Assembly (NCBI RefSeq): GCF_900104155.1
Contig: NZ_FMYB01000031.1
Coordinates: forward strand, 1 to 51,422
Length of the DNA stretch: 51,422 nucleotides
DNA from: Butyrivibrio sp. INlla16
GTDB taxonomy: Bacteria > Bacillota > Clostridia > Lachnospirales > Lachnospiraceae
Direction of reading: 5' to 3'
Shown in pieces: positions 22,653-31,901 of this stretch. How positions within the stretch are numbered: position 1 is the first letter of the stretch; every line of letters starts with the position of its first letter. A program made the translations under genes and the position numbers. Below the pieces are notes generated by a model. It saw only the letters and a list, made by a program, of their open reading frames with translations, made no database searches and was not told the DNA's origin.

Positions 22653-24332
22653 ATGGTTAAGTTTGGGGATATTAAGTATGAAAGACCTGACTATGACAAG
22701 CTTAGGACTAAGTTACAGAAAACAATAGATTTAGTAAACAATTCTTCTAATGATAAAGAAATCACTGAGGCAATCAGAGAATTTAACAAGAAAAAAGAGC
22801 ATGCCGAGACAATGGGGTGTCTTGCACTCATCAGATACTATCTTGATGGCACCAATGAGTTTTTTTCTCAGGAATATATGTATTGTGCACCTCAGAGCGA
22901 GAGTTTTGACAGCTCACCTTTGTTTGAAGCCATAGCAAATAACTCATATAAAAAGACATTTGAAAAGATATATGGAACTTTCCTGCTGGAAGCAGAGATG
23001 AAGAAGGCTGCTCTTCATGCTTCGGGCGAGGAATTTGTGGAAGAAGAGCAGAAAGCTCTGGCAGAATGCCATAAGTTTGTCTCTAAGATGTTATTTGACT
23101 TTGATGGAGAAAAGATATCTGAATCACGTCTGGGGATTCTTGCAAATTCCAACGACTCGAGTATTCGTAAACGTGCAAGATATGCACGCAAAAAGGGTTA
23201 TGCGGACAACGCAGAAAAGATAGGAGCGTACCTGAAAAGAGCTGTAATCGCCCGCGATAAGTTGGCCAAGGCTAATGGCTTTGATAATTACCTTGATTAT
23301 GTGAATATTCGTATGAAGAGGTTTACTTACGGTGAGAAGGAGCTTGCTCGGTTCTGCGAAAATGTGAAGAAGTACATCACACCTCTTACAGCCAAGAACA
23401 ATGAGGTAATTCGTAAAAGGCTTGGACTTGAGAAGTTAACATCCGACGATAATGGAATATTCTTTCCGGACGGAAATGCCAAGCCCAAAGGCGATGCTAA
23501 GTTTGTCCGAGGGCAGGCGCAGAAAATGTTCGATGACATAAGCACGGAATTCGGTGACATGTACCGTCGCATGAATGAGAACGACTATTTCGACATCGAA
23601 TTATCAGATACAAAAGTGACTGGGATGGGCTTTGCTGCCGAGGTCTATGATTTGAGGATTTCATATATATTTGGTAACTTCCTGGGTGACGCAGATAGTG
23701 TATCAACATTCCTTCATGAGAACGGTCATGCAATCCAGCAGCAGCTTTCAATGAACAAATTCGATCTGATGGAGCTGTACAGTCAGGTTCAGGATCTTTC
23801 AGAAGTACCATCCAAGACTATGGAACAGATATCATATGAATATGCGGATTTATTCTTCGGAGATGATGCCCAGAAATATATCCAAGGTCATATAACCAGT
23901 GTCTTAAATGAAATTGGTAACTACTGTATGTTTCATGAATTTGAGACCTTTATATATACTCATCCTGACGCAGATATTCAGGAGTGGATTGATAAATTCA
24001 ATGAGTTATCGGACATTTACAATCCAGGGATTGAATATGTTAATCCTGAACTCAGAGAGCAGGGATGCGTAATGTGCATGAACTCAAATGTATTCTCGTT
24101 CCCTCGTTACCTGATCACTTATTCTTTGTGTGACCTTTCCGCATGCTATCTTGCAGCTGAGTTCAATAAGAATAAGGAAAGAGGCGCAGAACTTTTTAAG
24201 AAGCTTGGCGAAATAGGAGGAAGCAAGGATTATGCGGATTCTTTGGGGAGTCTTGGCCTAAAGCCTGCATACGAGGAAGAAGTAATAAAAGAAATCGCAG
24301 AGCATCTGGAAGACAAGCTACAGTTGGACTAA
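22653..24332 (+). CDS. M3-family oligoendopeptidase (PepF-like)
   Basis: This protein has 559 residues, close to the family's usual 560-600. The zinc site is FLHENGHAIQQQ near residue 355 (HExxH), followed by SEVPSKTMEQ, the distal region supplying the third ligand. The mainly helical N-terminal half is normal for M3 peptidases. It is cytosolic and would cut peptides of about 6-17 residues. GGGAGACAAGT supplies the ribosome site. A terminator follows, so it is a single-gene transcript. Confidence 0.93.
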   Translation: MVKFGDIKYERPDYDKLRTKLQKTIDLVNNSSNDKEITEAIREFNKKKEHAETMGCLALIRYYLDGTNEFFSQEYMYCAPQSESFDSSPLFEAIANNSYKKTFEKIYGTFLLEAEMKKAALHASGEEFVEEEQKALAECHKFVSKMLFDFDGEKISESRLGILANSNDSSIRKRARYARKKGYADNAEKIGAYLKRAVIARDKLAKANGFDNYLDYVNIRMKRFTYGEKELARFCENVKKYITPLTAKNNEVIRKRLGLEKLTSDDNGIFFPDGNAKPKGDAKFVRGQAQKMFDDISTEFGDMYRRMNENDYFDIELSDTKVTGMGFAAEVYDLRISYIFGNFLGDADSVSTFLHENGHAIQQQLSMNKFDLMELYSQVQDLSEVPSKTMEQISYEYADLFFGDDAQKYIQGHITSVLNEIGNYCMFHEFETFIYTHPDADIQEWIDKFNELSDIYNPGIEYVNPELREQGCVMCMNSNVFSFPRYLITYSLCDLSACYLAAEFNKNKERGAELFKKLGEIGGSKDYADSLGSLGLKPAYEEEVIKEIAEHLEDKLQLD

Positions 24333-24455
24333 TTGTAAACCATATGTTACTGCAGCAAGGCTATCCCGGAATTTTCTTGTGTTTTGTTGATCTTTTTTAT
24401 CATGGAACAATAAGGCCTGTAAGTGAGTTATCTCGGAATATAAGGTAACGCGGTG

Positions 24456-24503
24456 CCGCTCGTAATCAGCATCAATTAGGCATTGATTTTTGATTATGAG
24501 CGG
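24456..24503 (+). terminator. Terminator after the M3 peptidase gene
   Basis: CCGCTCGTAATCA pairs with TGATTATGAGCGG (one G-U pair) around a 22-nt loop. A T-rich tail follows. Confidence 0.8.
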
Positions 24504-24677
24504 TTTATTATTGCTTTAAGAATTGCACACAATCAAATGGAGGTAAACACAAAGCTCATAAGAAATCATCAATGTTTTTGATTGGAATCTTTCACGACAA
24601 AAAACGATAATTGCAATTCTAAAGACCAAGATGAAAGTAGTTAAACAAACCGATAACATACAAAATAGATAATCAAG
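24504..24677. other. Leader or promoter region before the nitroreductase terminator
   Basis: The stretch is AT-rich. A 14-codon ORF starts at ATG 24537 (EVNTKLIRNHQCF) but lacks a ribosome site. No clear -35/-10 pair was found. The transcript for the nitroreductase must begin here if it is to pass the 24678 hairpin. Confidence 0.3.
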
Positions 24678-24700
24678 AGCCCCTCACGTTGGGGCTTTTT
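24678..24700 (+). terminator. Terminator or attenuator 16 nt before the nitroreductase start
   Basis: AGCCCC and GGGGCT form a stem around a 7-nt loop followed by five T. The ribosome site AGGAGG lies only a few bases further on, and there is no room for a promoter between the hairpin and the gene. This is the geometry of transcription attenuation. Confidence 0.75.
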
Positions 24701-24716
24701 CAGCAGGAGGAGTCAA

Positions 24717-25301
24717 ATGGAAGCATTAGAGGCCATTTTAACAAGACGGAGCACCAGAAAGTACAAGGATGAAGCTCCGGATAAGGAGATAATTGAAAAA
24801 ATAATTGAGGCAGGACGCTATGCGCCTAGTGGATCTAACAGCCAGTCCACGCATTTTTTTGTGATCACTGATAAGGAAGTACTTAATGAATTGTCAGAGC
24901 TTGTGAAAACAGAATTTGCCAAGATGGAAATTACTGAAGATACCTACATTTCTCTTAAGAATTCCATAAATGCTGCTAAAACAGGTAACTATAATTTTTA
25001 TTACAGCGCACCTGTGCTTATAGTGACAGCAAACAGAAAAGGCTATGGCAATGCGATAGCTGACAGTGCCTGTGCGCTTGAAAATATGATGATAGCAGCC
25101 AATGCCCTTGACCTTGGTTCATGTTGGATAAACCAGCTCCACTGGCTGGATGAAAACGAGGCAGTGCGTGCCTTTCTGCAGGAAAAGGGAATAAAGGAAG
25201 ATGAAACAATAACAGGAGGGCTTATCCTTGGATATCCTGATACAGGAATGCCTAATCGCATTGCGCTTGAAAGAAAAGGTAATCCTGTTACATGGATTTA
25301 A
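24717..25301 (+). CDS. Nitroreductase-family FMN oxidoreductase
   Basis: This protein has 194 residues. The N-terminus AILTRRSTRKYKDEAPDKE and GRYAPSGSNSQSTHFFV are the FMN-phosphate binding signature. ENMMIAANALDLGSCWINQL is the usual mid-domain helix. The C-terminus GGLILGYPD is also typical. It would reduce nitro compounds, quinones or similar with NAD(P)H. It is 25 bases from the flavin reductase-like gene and probably co-transcribed with it. Confidence 0.93.
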   Translation: MEALEAILTRRSTRKYKDEAPDKEIIEKIIEAGRYAPSGSNSQSTHFFVITDKEVLNELSELVKTEFAKMEITEDTYISLKNSINAAKTGNYNFYYSAPVLIVTANRKGYGNAIADSACALENMMIAANALDLGSCWINQLHWLDENEAVRAFLQEKGIKEDETITGGLILGYPDTGMPNRIALERKGNPVTWI

Positions 25302-25326
25302 GGAGTAGATAATGAAGGAGGAAAGA

Positions 25327-25878
25327 ATGAGCAGAACAAACTTTGGAGCTAAGCCACTTATGTACCCACAGCCAGTACTTATTATCGGAACATATGATGA
25401 AAATGGTGTACCCAATGCAATGAATGCAGCATGGGGAATAACAACAGATTTTAAGGAGATATCCATTAGCCTTTCAGAGCACAAGACAACTGATAATCTT
25501 GCTAAAAGGGGCGCTTTTACTGTAAGCATGGCTACTGAAGATCAGGTGGTTGCATGCGATTATGTAGGAATTGAATCCGGAAGAAAGGTTCCGGATAAGT
25601 TTGAGAAGGCAGGCTTCCATGCAACAAAGAGTGAGTTCGTGGATGCACCGCTTATTTATGAGCTTCCTCTGGCATTGGAATGTAAAGTTAAGAGTTTTTC
25701 CGATGGAATCCTTGTTGGAGAGATAGTAAATGTAAGTGCTGATGACAGTGTGATCACTGATGGCAAGGTAGATATGAAAAAGCTAAAGCCGATAGCATTT
25801 GATCCATTTAACAATGCTTATGTTGGAATAGGTGAGAAGGTAGGAAATGCCTTTTCAGATGGGCAGAAACTAAAATAA
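25327..25878 (+). CDS. Flavin reductase-like FMN-binding protein
   Basis: This protein has 183 residues. Start ATG 25327 is chosen because AAGGAGGAAAGA lies directly before it; the in-frame 25312 ATG would place that site inside the gene. MYPQPVLIIGTYDENG, then NAMNAAWGITTD, and the later AFTVSMATED are standard for the split-barrel flavin reductase family. It probably supplies reduced flavin or works with the nitroreductase upstream. A strong hairpin follows. Confidence 0.9.
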   Translation: MSRTNFGAKPLMYPQPVLIIGTYDENGVPNAMNAAWGITTDFKEISISLSEHKTTDNLAKRGAFTVSMATEDQVVACDYVGIESGRKVPDKFEKAGFHATKSEFVDAPLIYELPLALECKVKSFSDGILVGEIVNVSADDSVITDGKVDMKKLKPIAFDPFNNAYVGIGEKVGNAFSDGQKLK

Positions 25879-25897
25879 ATGAGTGAAAACACTTTTT

Positions 25898-25949
25898 AAA
25901 ATCGGGCTCTGGATGATATTGCAGTTTAATGTCATCCAGAGCCCGATTT
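25898..25949. terminator. Long perfect hairpin ending the nitroreductase operon
   Basis: AAATCGGGCTCTGGATGA pairs perfectly over 18 bp with its inverted copy at 25932-25949 around a 16-nt loop. A-rich sequence on the left and ATTT on the right mean it could work in both directions. Confidence 0.8.
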
Positions 25950-25997
25950 CACAGGGGTTCGGGGCTGTAGGCCCCGATATTTTATTGTGTCAATAAT

Positions 25998-26060
25998 TTT
26001 ATATATAAGATATATACATATATAAAATATATAAATATCAAATTTTGAATATAAATATTT
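25998..26060. repeat. Short AT-rich repeat block resembling the 15-bp array
   Basis: About four degenerate units (such as ATATATAAGATATAT, ACATATATAAAATAT, ATAAATATC-type) follow at roughly 15-bp spacing. The composition matches the 1389-1868 array. It lies 70 bp before the 26128 gene. Confidence 0.45.
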
Positions 26061-26078
26061 CATCTGGATCTGAAAAAT

Positions 26079-26106
26079 CTTTGATTTTGAGGGTATTTCC
26101 TTATTA
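26079..26106 (+). promoter_or_regulatory. Upstream element copy C (core TTGAGGGTATTTC)
   Basis: TCTTTGATTTTGAGGG then TATTTCCTTATTAG ends 28 nt before the 26128 start, when measured from the core. It shares the exact core of copy A. Confidence 0.6.
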
Positions 26107-26127
26107 GAGAGAAGTAAGGGAGTACAG

Positions 26128-29100
26128 ATGGAAGATAATAATTCATTTCTTGAACCTGAGATAGAAAGCAGTTTATCGGAGGAAGTTGATAAACCGGCAG
26201 AGGAACTGTCTGACCTTGAATACAAGGAGATTGTAGGTGAAGACGAAGCATATATAGCTGAGCTTTTGCCTGACAGTTCAGAAATTGATCTTCTGATCCA
26301 GGATAGAAAAACACTGATAAACAAAAAGAAAAAATCAAAGAAAAAGAAGAAACCTAAGAAAAGCGGTGATGAGGATGAGGGTTTTGCAGATATAGATGAA
26401 GAGCCACATCATGATTATGTTTCTTCGATTTCCAATAAAGACCCAGTTCATAGTAAAGAAAAACCTATTGATAAGAAATGGACTGCTGGCAAGCAGGAAG
26501 AAGCCCCGGCTAAGAAATACAAGATAAATACCATTGAGGAGCTCTCGCATCATATAAATGAACTTCCAAAGGATAAGCCAGATGCAGAGGAGTTGGTTGC
26601 AGCAGCTGAAACCAGGAAATTTCATAATGCTGATGTTTCAGATTCAAAGGATACAGGTTCTTTTTCGGAAGAAATAACACATAAAGAATCCGCTATTCCG
26701 GCATCCCAAAAGGAACATTCGAAATCAGAGACTTTTAGCATCTATTATCTCAATAATTCAAAAGAACGGTCAGAAAAAGGGTATGCAGATTATAGAGCGC
26801 AGAGTTTTGATAAGAGATTAAATGAAAAAGAAATCCCTGACCGCAGAAAAGAAGCGGGGGATACAGAGAAAGCCAGCGATATTAAAGCTGACGGCGGACA
26901 GATATCTGGGAATTCAGAAAAACACAGCGATTCAAAAAAAGAAGATTACAGCAGGAAGTTCAGGATATCCGGGGAAAAGATCCCGATTAGTGAGAGTATT
27001 GCTAATGCCGGTAAGACAATGACATCTGCCGTTATGCTGCAGGGAGTAGAGACAGACTCAATTGATTCAGAACAAGGAAGTGACTTTTACCGCATATCAA
27101 CCATAGTTAATGACGTATGGGAAAGTCTTGGACAGATGGGGCTAAAGGCCAGCGCAAGGATGGCGAAGGATGCAGCACAAAAGCTTGAAAAGAACACAGC
27201 AAAGACAGCAGAGCTGGTTGGCGCAGGTCAGATTTCAATAGATCAGCTCAGGTCTAATGAGAAAGCAAAGGTATTTTCAAGAAAGCTTAAAGAGTCAGGT
27301 GTCAATAAGAAGACTGCGCGGTATATTTCTAGACACAGGCAGGAAATAGCAGATGCCATAGAAGCGAAGATTGAGCTGTCCGAGTTTGCCGAGAAAACAA
27401 AGAAAGTGGAGAACGTTTTTGCCAAAACCAAGGTAAGGGGAAAGAACGTTATTCTGCTTTCAAAATGGGAGAGTGATCGTCAGAAGAAGCTCCTTAGGGA
27501 AGACAATACAAGATTTTTTGATCTTTATAAGAGCGGTTCTCTAAATAAAAACATGATAAAAACCTACTTCTCCTATCATGAGGATGAGCTTTTAAGAAAG
27601 ATGAATCCCCAGAAGATGAACAAGAAGGACTTAAAGAAGTTTATCAAGAAAATAGAGACTGGGAAGATACATGTAAGTCAGGAGCACAAGGACAGGATTC
27701 TGCCGCTTCTTAGAACTTATGAAAGATCAAAAAGGATAAGAGAGATAAGAAGGTTTGGGAAGCGTGGCTTTTTCAGAACGCTTTCAGGGAGAGTGATCCT
27801 TAGGAATATAGATGACTTTAAGTACAGCGATGATGCCACTTTAGAAGGAATAAGGAACACTTCGCATTCTATCCGAACAGTTATTGCAGCCAAAGAGTTT
27901 ACAAGGCTTTCCGCATATGCTCTTTCGAGGATCCACAGAATAAATAAGAAAATAAATCCTGTTCTGATAGCAGGAAGGGTTCTACACAAACGAGTCGTTA
28001 AGCCTGCAGGTGCAAAGGCTGTAAGTAAGGCAAAAGTTAAGGTTGCCGCTTCCGCTCCCGGTAGGACATACAAAAAAGGAATAGGCAAGGCAGCAATAAT
28101 AAAGAAGAATGCTAAATTGCTTGTTAAGAAGAGCGCTCCCTACAAGGCGATAGAGAAAAGCACAGGATTCGTTAAAAATGCAGGTAAAACTGTCTCCAAG
28201 ATAAGGAATGTAAAAGCGGTAAGAAAATCCGCATCTGCAATAAAGCGGACTACTCGTATTGGAAAGAAAGTGGGACAAGTAATACTCATTCCCTTTATTC
28301 CTGTTAGATTTGTAAAAGCGGGAATCGGAAAAGTATATATGGCACTTCGAAAGGTAGCCATCTGGACTTTTGTGGCACTGTTTCTGATAATCCTTCTTCT
28401 TGTAGGAATGCTTTTACTTTCAGCAACTATCCAGTCGATAGTTGCAAGTCAGGGTACGCTTTTCGAGAGCACTATACTTGATGAAAAGATGTCTGACAGG
28501 ATAAGCAGACTAAAGGACAAGGATCTTCAGAAATATCAGGAAGCGATTGATATAGCAACGTCGCCGCCAAAGCATGATGCAGATCACGTTGATTCAAAGG
28601 GGCTGTATCCTGATGAGGCATATTTTGGAGTAAAGCTTTATCATTACGGATCGCCGGAAAGCCCGAGTGATCCCGATGCCGGGATTTATCACAATGACAT
28701 TCCGGGAAGTGAAACGAAGAACGGATATCACATATACTTCCTGGATTCTGAGGGAAAAACCATAGGAAACAGTACAACGAATATTAAGGATGTGCTGTGT
28801 TTATCAGCTGTCATGGCGGATAACTACTACGATGACAAGCATACGGATAAGATAACTGATCTACAGGATGAGATATTCGATAAGCTAAACCCCAAGCCTA
28901 TATATAAGGTGTCAGAGCTTTATAACAAGGAAGGTAATGACAGATTTCCATATGACGGAAAGACATTCGATCAAAAGACCTATTACTGTAATGACGATAG
29001 CGTGTATTCAGCAGCTTCAAGTGCAAAGAGCGAAGGAGTGATGTTTTATAAGGAACTATCTCCAAAAACTCAGAGTGGCTGCACTTTTGACGAAGAGAGC

Positions 29101-30246
29101 TACGATACAGATTTCGACAGCTGGCTTGATGATATGCCCTATCTGTCAGATTATCTTCCAAGCTGGTCTGACTATGCTCCAAATATAGATGATTACGAAG
29201 ATGCAGATGGTAACGTCGATTTTGATTCCTATAACGCTGCCTATGAGGCTGCAGAGGAAGCCTATGATGCCGCATACGAACTTGGAGAGCATAATTATAA
29301 CAGTGCTTATTCTACGTGGCAGGGTAATAAACCTGATATAAACGATGAACAATATAACTACTGCCCGGGGCATCCAGTACCGGGAGCAGATAACACAGAA
29401 GAAGATCCTATATCTGTTTCGTATGGCTATAGAGACATAAACATATATGTGACTGTGCTTACAAAGGAAGATGTATATAAAGCCTATGACAGCGGAACTG
29501 GGATCATAAAGTATAAAACTCCGAAGAACTATGAATGTACTGAGTTTGAAGAAAATGAGATAGAGTTTTCACTTTCTGGTTCTTACGGCGAAATGCTTGA
29601 TGAATTCTACAGAAATGACGGGTGGAAATCTAAGAAGAACAGAAGTTGGTGTGATGAGCTCTATAACAACGACTGGGAGGATATTTACGGAACTGACGTA
29701 TATTCAGACAGCACGAACCTTCCTTCTGGAAAGGGTGCTCTCTCAGATCAGCAGATAAAAGAGATAATTGAAAGTCTTGGTGATGTATCAGAGGTACGGC
29801 AGGCCTATGTAAATTATGCTCTTTCCTATGTAGGACAGATCCCGTATTACTGGGGAGGAAAGCCTGCTGTACCCGGTTTTGAGGGAAATGGTTTTGGAAC
29901 AACTGTTGATGCGGACTATAAAGGAAGGACAAAGAAAGGTCTGGACTGCAGCGGATTTGTTTCATGGTGCTATTGGTCTGTAACAGGGATTAAGCCGCCA
30001 GGCATGAGCACCAGTAACTTCACAAATGGACTGCATCTTACGCAAGTTTCATTTTCAGAGATAAAACCAGGGGATGTGGGATTCATTTCTCCGCCGGGGG
30101 CCAAGTCAAACCACATAGGAATTTTTGCAGGTTTTGACGAAGCAACAGGAAGAGCAAAGTGGGTACACTGCGCTGGAGAACCAAGAAATACTGTTGTCTG
30201 TGATACGACAAACAAGTTCAGCATATATTACAGACTGTTTGATTAG
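26128..30246 (+). CDS. Giant membrane-anchored NlpC/P60 cell-wall hydrolase of the conjugation machine
   Basis: This protein has 1372 residues. Residues 1-300 are charged and low-complexity. Residues 300-740 are basic, helical and increasingly Lys/Ala-rich. One membrane helix lies at about 743-767 (TFVALFLIILLLVGMLLL). The outside part holds an Asp/Tyr/Glu-rich linker, then an NlpC/P60 domain: catalytic Cys 1274 in GLDCSGFVSW and His 1329 in SNHIGIFAGF. Such enzymes cut cell-wall peptides so the transfer channel can cross the wall (VirB1-like role). The size and the long cytosolic half suggest fusion with a channel scaffold. Its start follows AAGGGAG and element C. Confidence 0.85.
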   Translation: MEDNNSFLEPEIESSLSEEVDKPAEELSDLEYKEIVGEDEAYIAELLPDSSEIDLLIQDRKTLINKKKKSKKKKKPKKSGDEDEGFADIDEEPHHDYVSSISNKDPVHSKEKPIDKKWTAGKQEEAPAKKYKINTIEELSHHINELPKDKPDAEELVAAAETRKFHNADVSDSKDTGSFSEEITHKESAIPASQKEHSKSETFSIYYLNNSKERSEKGYADYRAQSFDKRLNEKEIPDRRKEAGDTEKASDIKADGGQISGNSEKHSDSKKEDYSRKFRISGEKIPISESIANAGKTMTSAVMLQGVETDSIDSEQGSDFYRISTIVNDVWESLGQMGLKASARMAKDAAQKLEKNTAKTAELVGAGQISIDQLRSNEKAKVFSRKLKESGVNKKTARYISRHRQEIADAIEAKIELSEFAEKTKKVENVFAKTKVRGKNVILLSKWESDRQKKLLREDNTRFFDLYKSGSLNKNMIKTYFSYHEDELLRKMNPQKMNKKDLKKFIKKIETGKIHVSQEHKDRILPLLRTYERSKRIREIRRFGKRGFFRTLSGRVILRNIDDFKYSDDATLEGIRNTSHSIRTVIAAKEFTRLSAYALSRIHRINKKINPVLIAGRVLHKRVVKPAGAKAVSKAKVKVAASAPGRTYKKGIGKAAIIKKNAKLLVKKSAPYKAIEKSTGFVKNAGKTVSKIRNVKAVRKSASAIKRTTRIGKKVGQVILIPFIPVRFVKAGIGKVYMALRKVAIWTFVALFLIILLLVGMLLLSATIQSIVASQGTLFESTILDEKMSDRISRLKDKDLQKYQEAIDIATSPPKHDADHVDSKGLYPDEAYFGVKLYHYGSPESPSDPDAGIYHNDIPGSETKNGYHIYFLDSEGKTIGNSTTNIKDVLCLSAVMADNYYDDKHTDKITDLQDEIFDKLNPKPIYKVSELYNKEGNDRFPYDGKTFDQKTYYCNDDSVYSAASSAKSEGVMFYKELSPKTQSGCTFDEESYDTDFDSWLDDMPYLSDYLPSWSDYAPNIDDYEDADGNVDFDSYNAAYEAAEEAYDAAYELGEHNYNSAYSTWQGNKPDINDEQYNYCPGHPVPGADNTEEDPISVSYGYRDINIYVTVLTKEDVYKAYDSGTGIIKYKTPKNYECTEFEENEIEFSLSGSYGEMLDEFYRNDGWKSKKNRSWCDELYNNDWEDIYGTDVYSDSTNLPSGKGALSDQQIKEIIESLGDVSEVRQAYVNYALSYVGQIPYYWGGKPAVPGFEGNGFGTTVDADYKGRTKKGLDCSGFVSWCYWSVTGIKPPGMSTSNFTNGLHLTQVSFSEIKPGDVGFISPPGAKSNHIGIFAGFDEATGRAKWVHCAGEPRNTVVCDTTNKFSIYYRLFD

Positions 30247-30250
30247 TGCT

Positions 30251-30361
30251 GCTGTCATCTAGTACTTCAGCTTTTTACGCGGAATGAATTGTCATTCTGC
30301 AAGGCGGAGGAATGAATCGTACCGAGTGGTACGACGATTGACGACAACGAAGCAGATGGCA
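30251..30361. other. Multi-stem palindromic segment
   Basis: An outer stem joins TGTCATCT (30253-30260) to AGATGGCA (30354-30361). Inside are GAATGA/TCATTC (30282-30297) and GTACC/GGTAC (30319-30332), both with four-base loops. It lies between the NlpC/P60 gene and the 30420 gene. It could be a dispersed repeat or a structured RNA. There is no T run. Confidence 0.5.
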
Positions 30362-30419
30362 ATTTAGGCAAGTAATAAAGCGGATTTATTTGGTGACAGT
30401 AGCACTGAGGAAAGGAAGG

Positions 30420-30668
30420 ATGAGTAACAAAGTTTATGTTGATGTAATAGCGGAGTTTAAGAGGGAAGGTCTGCTTAAACCGCTTGTGATCAAATGGAAG
30501 GACGGAAGAGTCTACAAGGTGGGAAAAGTAATAAGATGTACTGCAGCTGGAAAGACTTTAAAGGGAAGCTATGGACTTCTTTATACCTGCCTCGTATCAG
30601 GTAAAGAGATAAATCTTTATTATGAGGAAATGTATTCTAAATGGTTTGTAGAGGGGAATGGAAGATAA
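30420..30668 (+). CDS. Second copy of the small dinB-associated protein
   Basis: This protein has 82 residues from ATG 30420 (GGAAAGGAAGG upstream). KVYVDVIAEFKREG, then WKDGRVYKVGKV, LLYTCLVSGKEINLYYEE and KWFVE align along the whole length with the 17259 protein. No LexA box was found upstream, in contrast with the first copy. A strong terminator follows 90 bp downstream. The function is unknown. Confidence 0.72.
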   Translation: MSNKVYVDVIAEFKREGLLKPLVIKWKDGRVYKVGKVIRCTAAGKTLKGSYGLLYTCLVSGKEINLYYEEMYSKWFVEGNGR

Positions 30669-30756
30669 TGGATATTAAGAAAATACATGGTCCTCCTGCA
30701 TAAGAGGTATCTGGCATGCAGGGAATTATCACACGAATACTGTATCGAAATCTAGG

Positions 30757-30791
30757 AGCGGTTGGATAGTAGGCTATCCAATCGCTTTTTT
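30757..30791 (+). terminator. Rho-independent terminator
   Basis: AGCGGTTGGATAG pairs with CTATCCAATCGCT (one G-U) around TAGG, followed by six T. Confidence 0.95.
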
Positions 30792-30797
30792 AAGGGT

Positions 30798-31857
30798 ATG
30801 AAAAGATGTAAAATTATTAGGACGCCGGTTTACCAAAGCTATTCTTGCTTTGAGATTATATGGGACGGAAAGGATCCGTATAGATATGTGCTATTGCAGG
30901 CAAAAGGAAAAGAGATTATGGAAAAGTATGCAGTCGATTTGGATAGAAGATTTAAAAAAAGCAATCTTAAAAGATTCAATCCAAAAAGATTTAGAAAAGT
31001 ACTCTTTTGACGAAGAATGGACAGTAGGGGATTGCGAACAATCACCTTTATGTCAGATTATATGGGGAACCATTATAGCTAAGTATTTCAACGATAAGAA
31101 TCCGGCAGAGCCATTTGAATTCCATATTAATAGAAATTGGATGACAGTAAGTAATAATGAGACAAGTTACAGGTTTTTATTTGATGTAATGAATAATCCA
31201 AAGCACAATGTCGGACGCGATAATCCATATGAATATCATTTAATTGGAAATTTTGCTCCGATTCCAGGGAATACAAATCAAAAGCCCAGCCTTCAGTTTA
31301 TTCATAGGGGGTGTGGTGAACGCTGGGAGTTGTTTCTCGATTATATGCATGATAACTGGGATTCGTTCAAAATGGGCTTTAGTTTTAAAGAGTATATAAA
31401 AATGACATGTCAGGATATGTATTTTGCTAACGGAAAGCGGAAAGAACTTAATGATAGTGCGCTTATTAAGGAGCTTATCATGGAAAGAGGGAAGATTGTA
31501 TCAGATAGGTTTATGGAGATTTTTAATAATCCGTTTGAGAAATTTAAAGCGCTGTTTGATGCTGTTTCATGGGAAGAGGAATACGAAATCTTCTTTTCTG
31601 ATATAGATAAAACCTACATGATTATTAAGTATGATGATCATGTTTCTTTCCAGAGATGCGGAGCTAATGATGGTAGCGGTGAATATAACTATGACTCCCT
31701 CATGGAACTGTATCAGACAGAGTCTGTGGATGGAATCTGCCTTGAAAAAGACTGGGATAAGATTACAGCTATTGTGGCGGATGCTATGTTTGATATAACG
31801 GACGAGGAAGAGCTTGCTGATTATAAAAATTGGATAAGTGCAAGATTGGAAAAGTGA
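30798..31857 (+). pseudogene. Hypothetical gene split by a frameshift in an A7 run
   Basis: From ATG 30798 one frame encodes CFEIIWDGKDPYRYVLLQ and GKEIMEKYAVDLDRRFKK and ends at 31010. A second frame, open from 30850 to 31857, takes over as AILKDSIQKDLEKYSFDEEW. The two join smoothly at the run of seven A at 30954-30960 if one A is removed, giving about 352 residues. The long part is acidic and aromatic-rich with no recognised domain. If the frameshift is real, only the downstream part could be made, from TTG 30850 or an internal ATG (30891 or 30927). A sequencing error is equally possible. Confidence 0.55.
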
Positions 31858-31901
31858 TAGGTATACAAAGAGGATAAAGAATCTATAGGATATTTAACGA
31901 T

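Noticed and set aside
29630..29965. Minus-strand ORF inside the NlpC/P60 gene
   Set aside because: Shadow of the catalytic domain; the plus frame has clear motifs.
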